A DNA stretch of 64,000 nucleotides from Oscillospiraceae bacterium (GTDB lineage Bacteria > Bacillota > Clostridia > Christensenellales > QALW01), in the NCBI GenBank assembly GCA_022009755.1, contig CP091722.1, positions 1,868,001-1,932,000 of the forward strand, given 5' to 3'. This document shows, piece after piece, positions 63,384 to 64,000 of the stretch. The notes below the pieces were generated by a model. It saw only the letters and a program-made list of their open reading frames with translations. It made no database searches and was not told the DNA's origin. How positions within the stretch are numbered: the stretch's first letter is position 1; the number at the start of each line of letters is the position of its first letter. The position numbers and the translations under genes are program-made.

Positions 63384-64000
63384 TGAGGCTGCCCAAGGTG
63401 AGCGATTCAAGGCGCTGCTCCTTTATGATATCCACCTTTGCCGGAGGGATAGATCAGGAGCCGGATGAGCAGTGCGCAAGGACGGACAGCAGCCCCGAGG
63501 CGTACAATGTGCGCACGGACAACGGTGCGCTGTCGCGGTGCACGGGCTTTGGCGCGGCAAAAAAATACAATGCGGCGGCGGGCAGGGTGCTGCCGGTGCC
63601 TGCGCTGCCGGTGCAGGGCGACATTTTTATATACAGAGAAAAGGAGAATGACACCCTGCTTTTACGCGCGGCGGACGGAGAATACCGGGAAAAGTATGAC
63701 GCGGACAGCGACGGACTGATATTTGAAAAAACATCGGTGCTGGACTGCTCCGGGACGACATATGCGGTGAATTATCAGTCGGACTCCGGGGCGGAGCTGA
63801 TATGCGGGGGGCCGACGCAGGACATGATGCGCAGCACGCCGCTTAAAACAAGCTTATGTGAGGGTTCGCCCAAAATGTACAGGGCGGTGATATATGCAGA
63901 GAGGCTGTTCGGAGTGGGAAACACGCTTTTGCCCAACAGGATATATTTTTCCAAGCAGTATCAGCCCTCGGATTTTACCGTGAGTGCGGAGGCGGGAGGC
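63383..64000 (+). CDS. Phage virion protein (possible tail/stabilisation protein), truncated by window end
   Basis: The frame is open for 206 codons to the window edge, starting at ATG 63383 with GGAGG upstream. Content: FAGGIDQEPDEQCARTDSSP, EAYNVRTDNGALSRCTGF, and later repeats of short beta hairpins (DGEYREKYDADSDGLIFEK). The 'YNVRTDNGALSRC' style is frequent in podovirus-like phages for head-stabilising or beta-propeller tail proteins; this is an impression from pattern. The C-terminus is outside the window. Confidence 0.6.
   Translation, partial: MRLPKVSDSRRCSFMISTFAGGIDQEPDEQCARTDSSPEAYNVRTDNGALSRCTGFGAAKKYNAAAGRVLPVPALPVQGDIFIYREKENDTLLLRAADGEYREKYDADSDGLIFEKTSVLDCSGTTYAVNYQSDSGAELICGGPTQDMMRSTPLKTSLCEGSPKMYRAVIYAERLFGVGNTLLPNRIYFSKQYQPSDFTVSAEAGG

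Noticed and set aside
1..64000. tRNA genes, rRNA genes and CRISPR arrays
   Set aside because: No T-loop consensus with cloverleaf context, no rRNA-like stretches and no regularly spaced identical repeats were seen.

Overview
The window comes from an endospore-forming member of the Clostridia (Firmicutes) with a GC-rich genome. The evidence is a set of sporulation genes (sigH, yqfC-yqfD, a SipL-type SPOCS/LysM gene, the sigma-G inhibitor csfB), Firmicute synteny (mrnC-rlmB-sigH; csfB with a lysine-decarboxylase-family gene and tmk; greA-lysS), an ECF-type vitamin transporter, a type III pantothenate kinase, and sigma-A promoters spaced 17-18 nt. A Christensenellales-like gut lineage would fit but is not proven.

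Layout. 1-4.3 kb: truncated mfd and a parvulin lipoprotein. 4.5-7.4 kb: a zinc-ribbon protein, then tyrA-aroE-aroQ from one promoter. 7.6-12.1 kb: an exported Ig-like protein, glmM, a small membrane protein, a His-rich metal permease. 12.3-18.9 kb: DUF1385, plsY, rhaB, mrnC, rlmB, sigH, a HAD phosphatase. 19-23.9 kb: a secreted protein, a CNNM/CorC gene with a long leader, rplS, an ECF S component with coaX. 24-31.3 kb: hom, cupin, htpG, an XRE-cupin regulator with an acyl-CoA synthetase, a U32 peptidase. 32.3-36.6 kb: an AT-rich toxin/immunity-like islet inserted at the 3' end of lysS, then lysS and greA. 37-44.1 kb: tspO, GNAT, sipL, a histidine phosphatase, rplJ-rplL with an L10 leader, yqfC-yqfD. 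44.4-51.2 kb: a 1559-residue repeat protein, a phased A-tract segment, two lipoproteins behind duplicated leaders, and a small reading frame behind a candidate structured RNA. 51.5-56.5 kb: a 4Fe-4S protein, two DUF2812 genes, tmk, a lysine decarboxylase homologue, csfB. 56.7-64 kb: a phage head module (terminase, portal, scaffold, capsid, adaptor and a further virion protein) that runs off the window.

A major caveat is that at least twenty single-base indels, mostly in short homopolymers, split otherwise well-conserved genes (mfd, tyrA, plsY, rhaB, htpG, terminase and others). In nearly every case one inserted or deleted base restores a family-like protein. This looks like uncorrected long-read sequence rather than gene decay, so I report the repaired gene spans and mark each break.

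The most unusual items are: the lysS 3'-end duplication bracketing an RHS-tip/immunity islet; a ~160-nt candidate RNA whose 5' end sits at a predicted transcription start and which is followed by an attenuator; three GC-rich intergenic elements that share a closing-stem-plus-three-hairpins plan while differing in sequence; and nine A-tracts phased at 11 bp.
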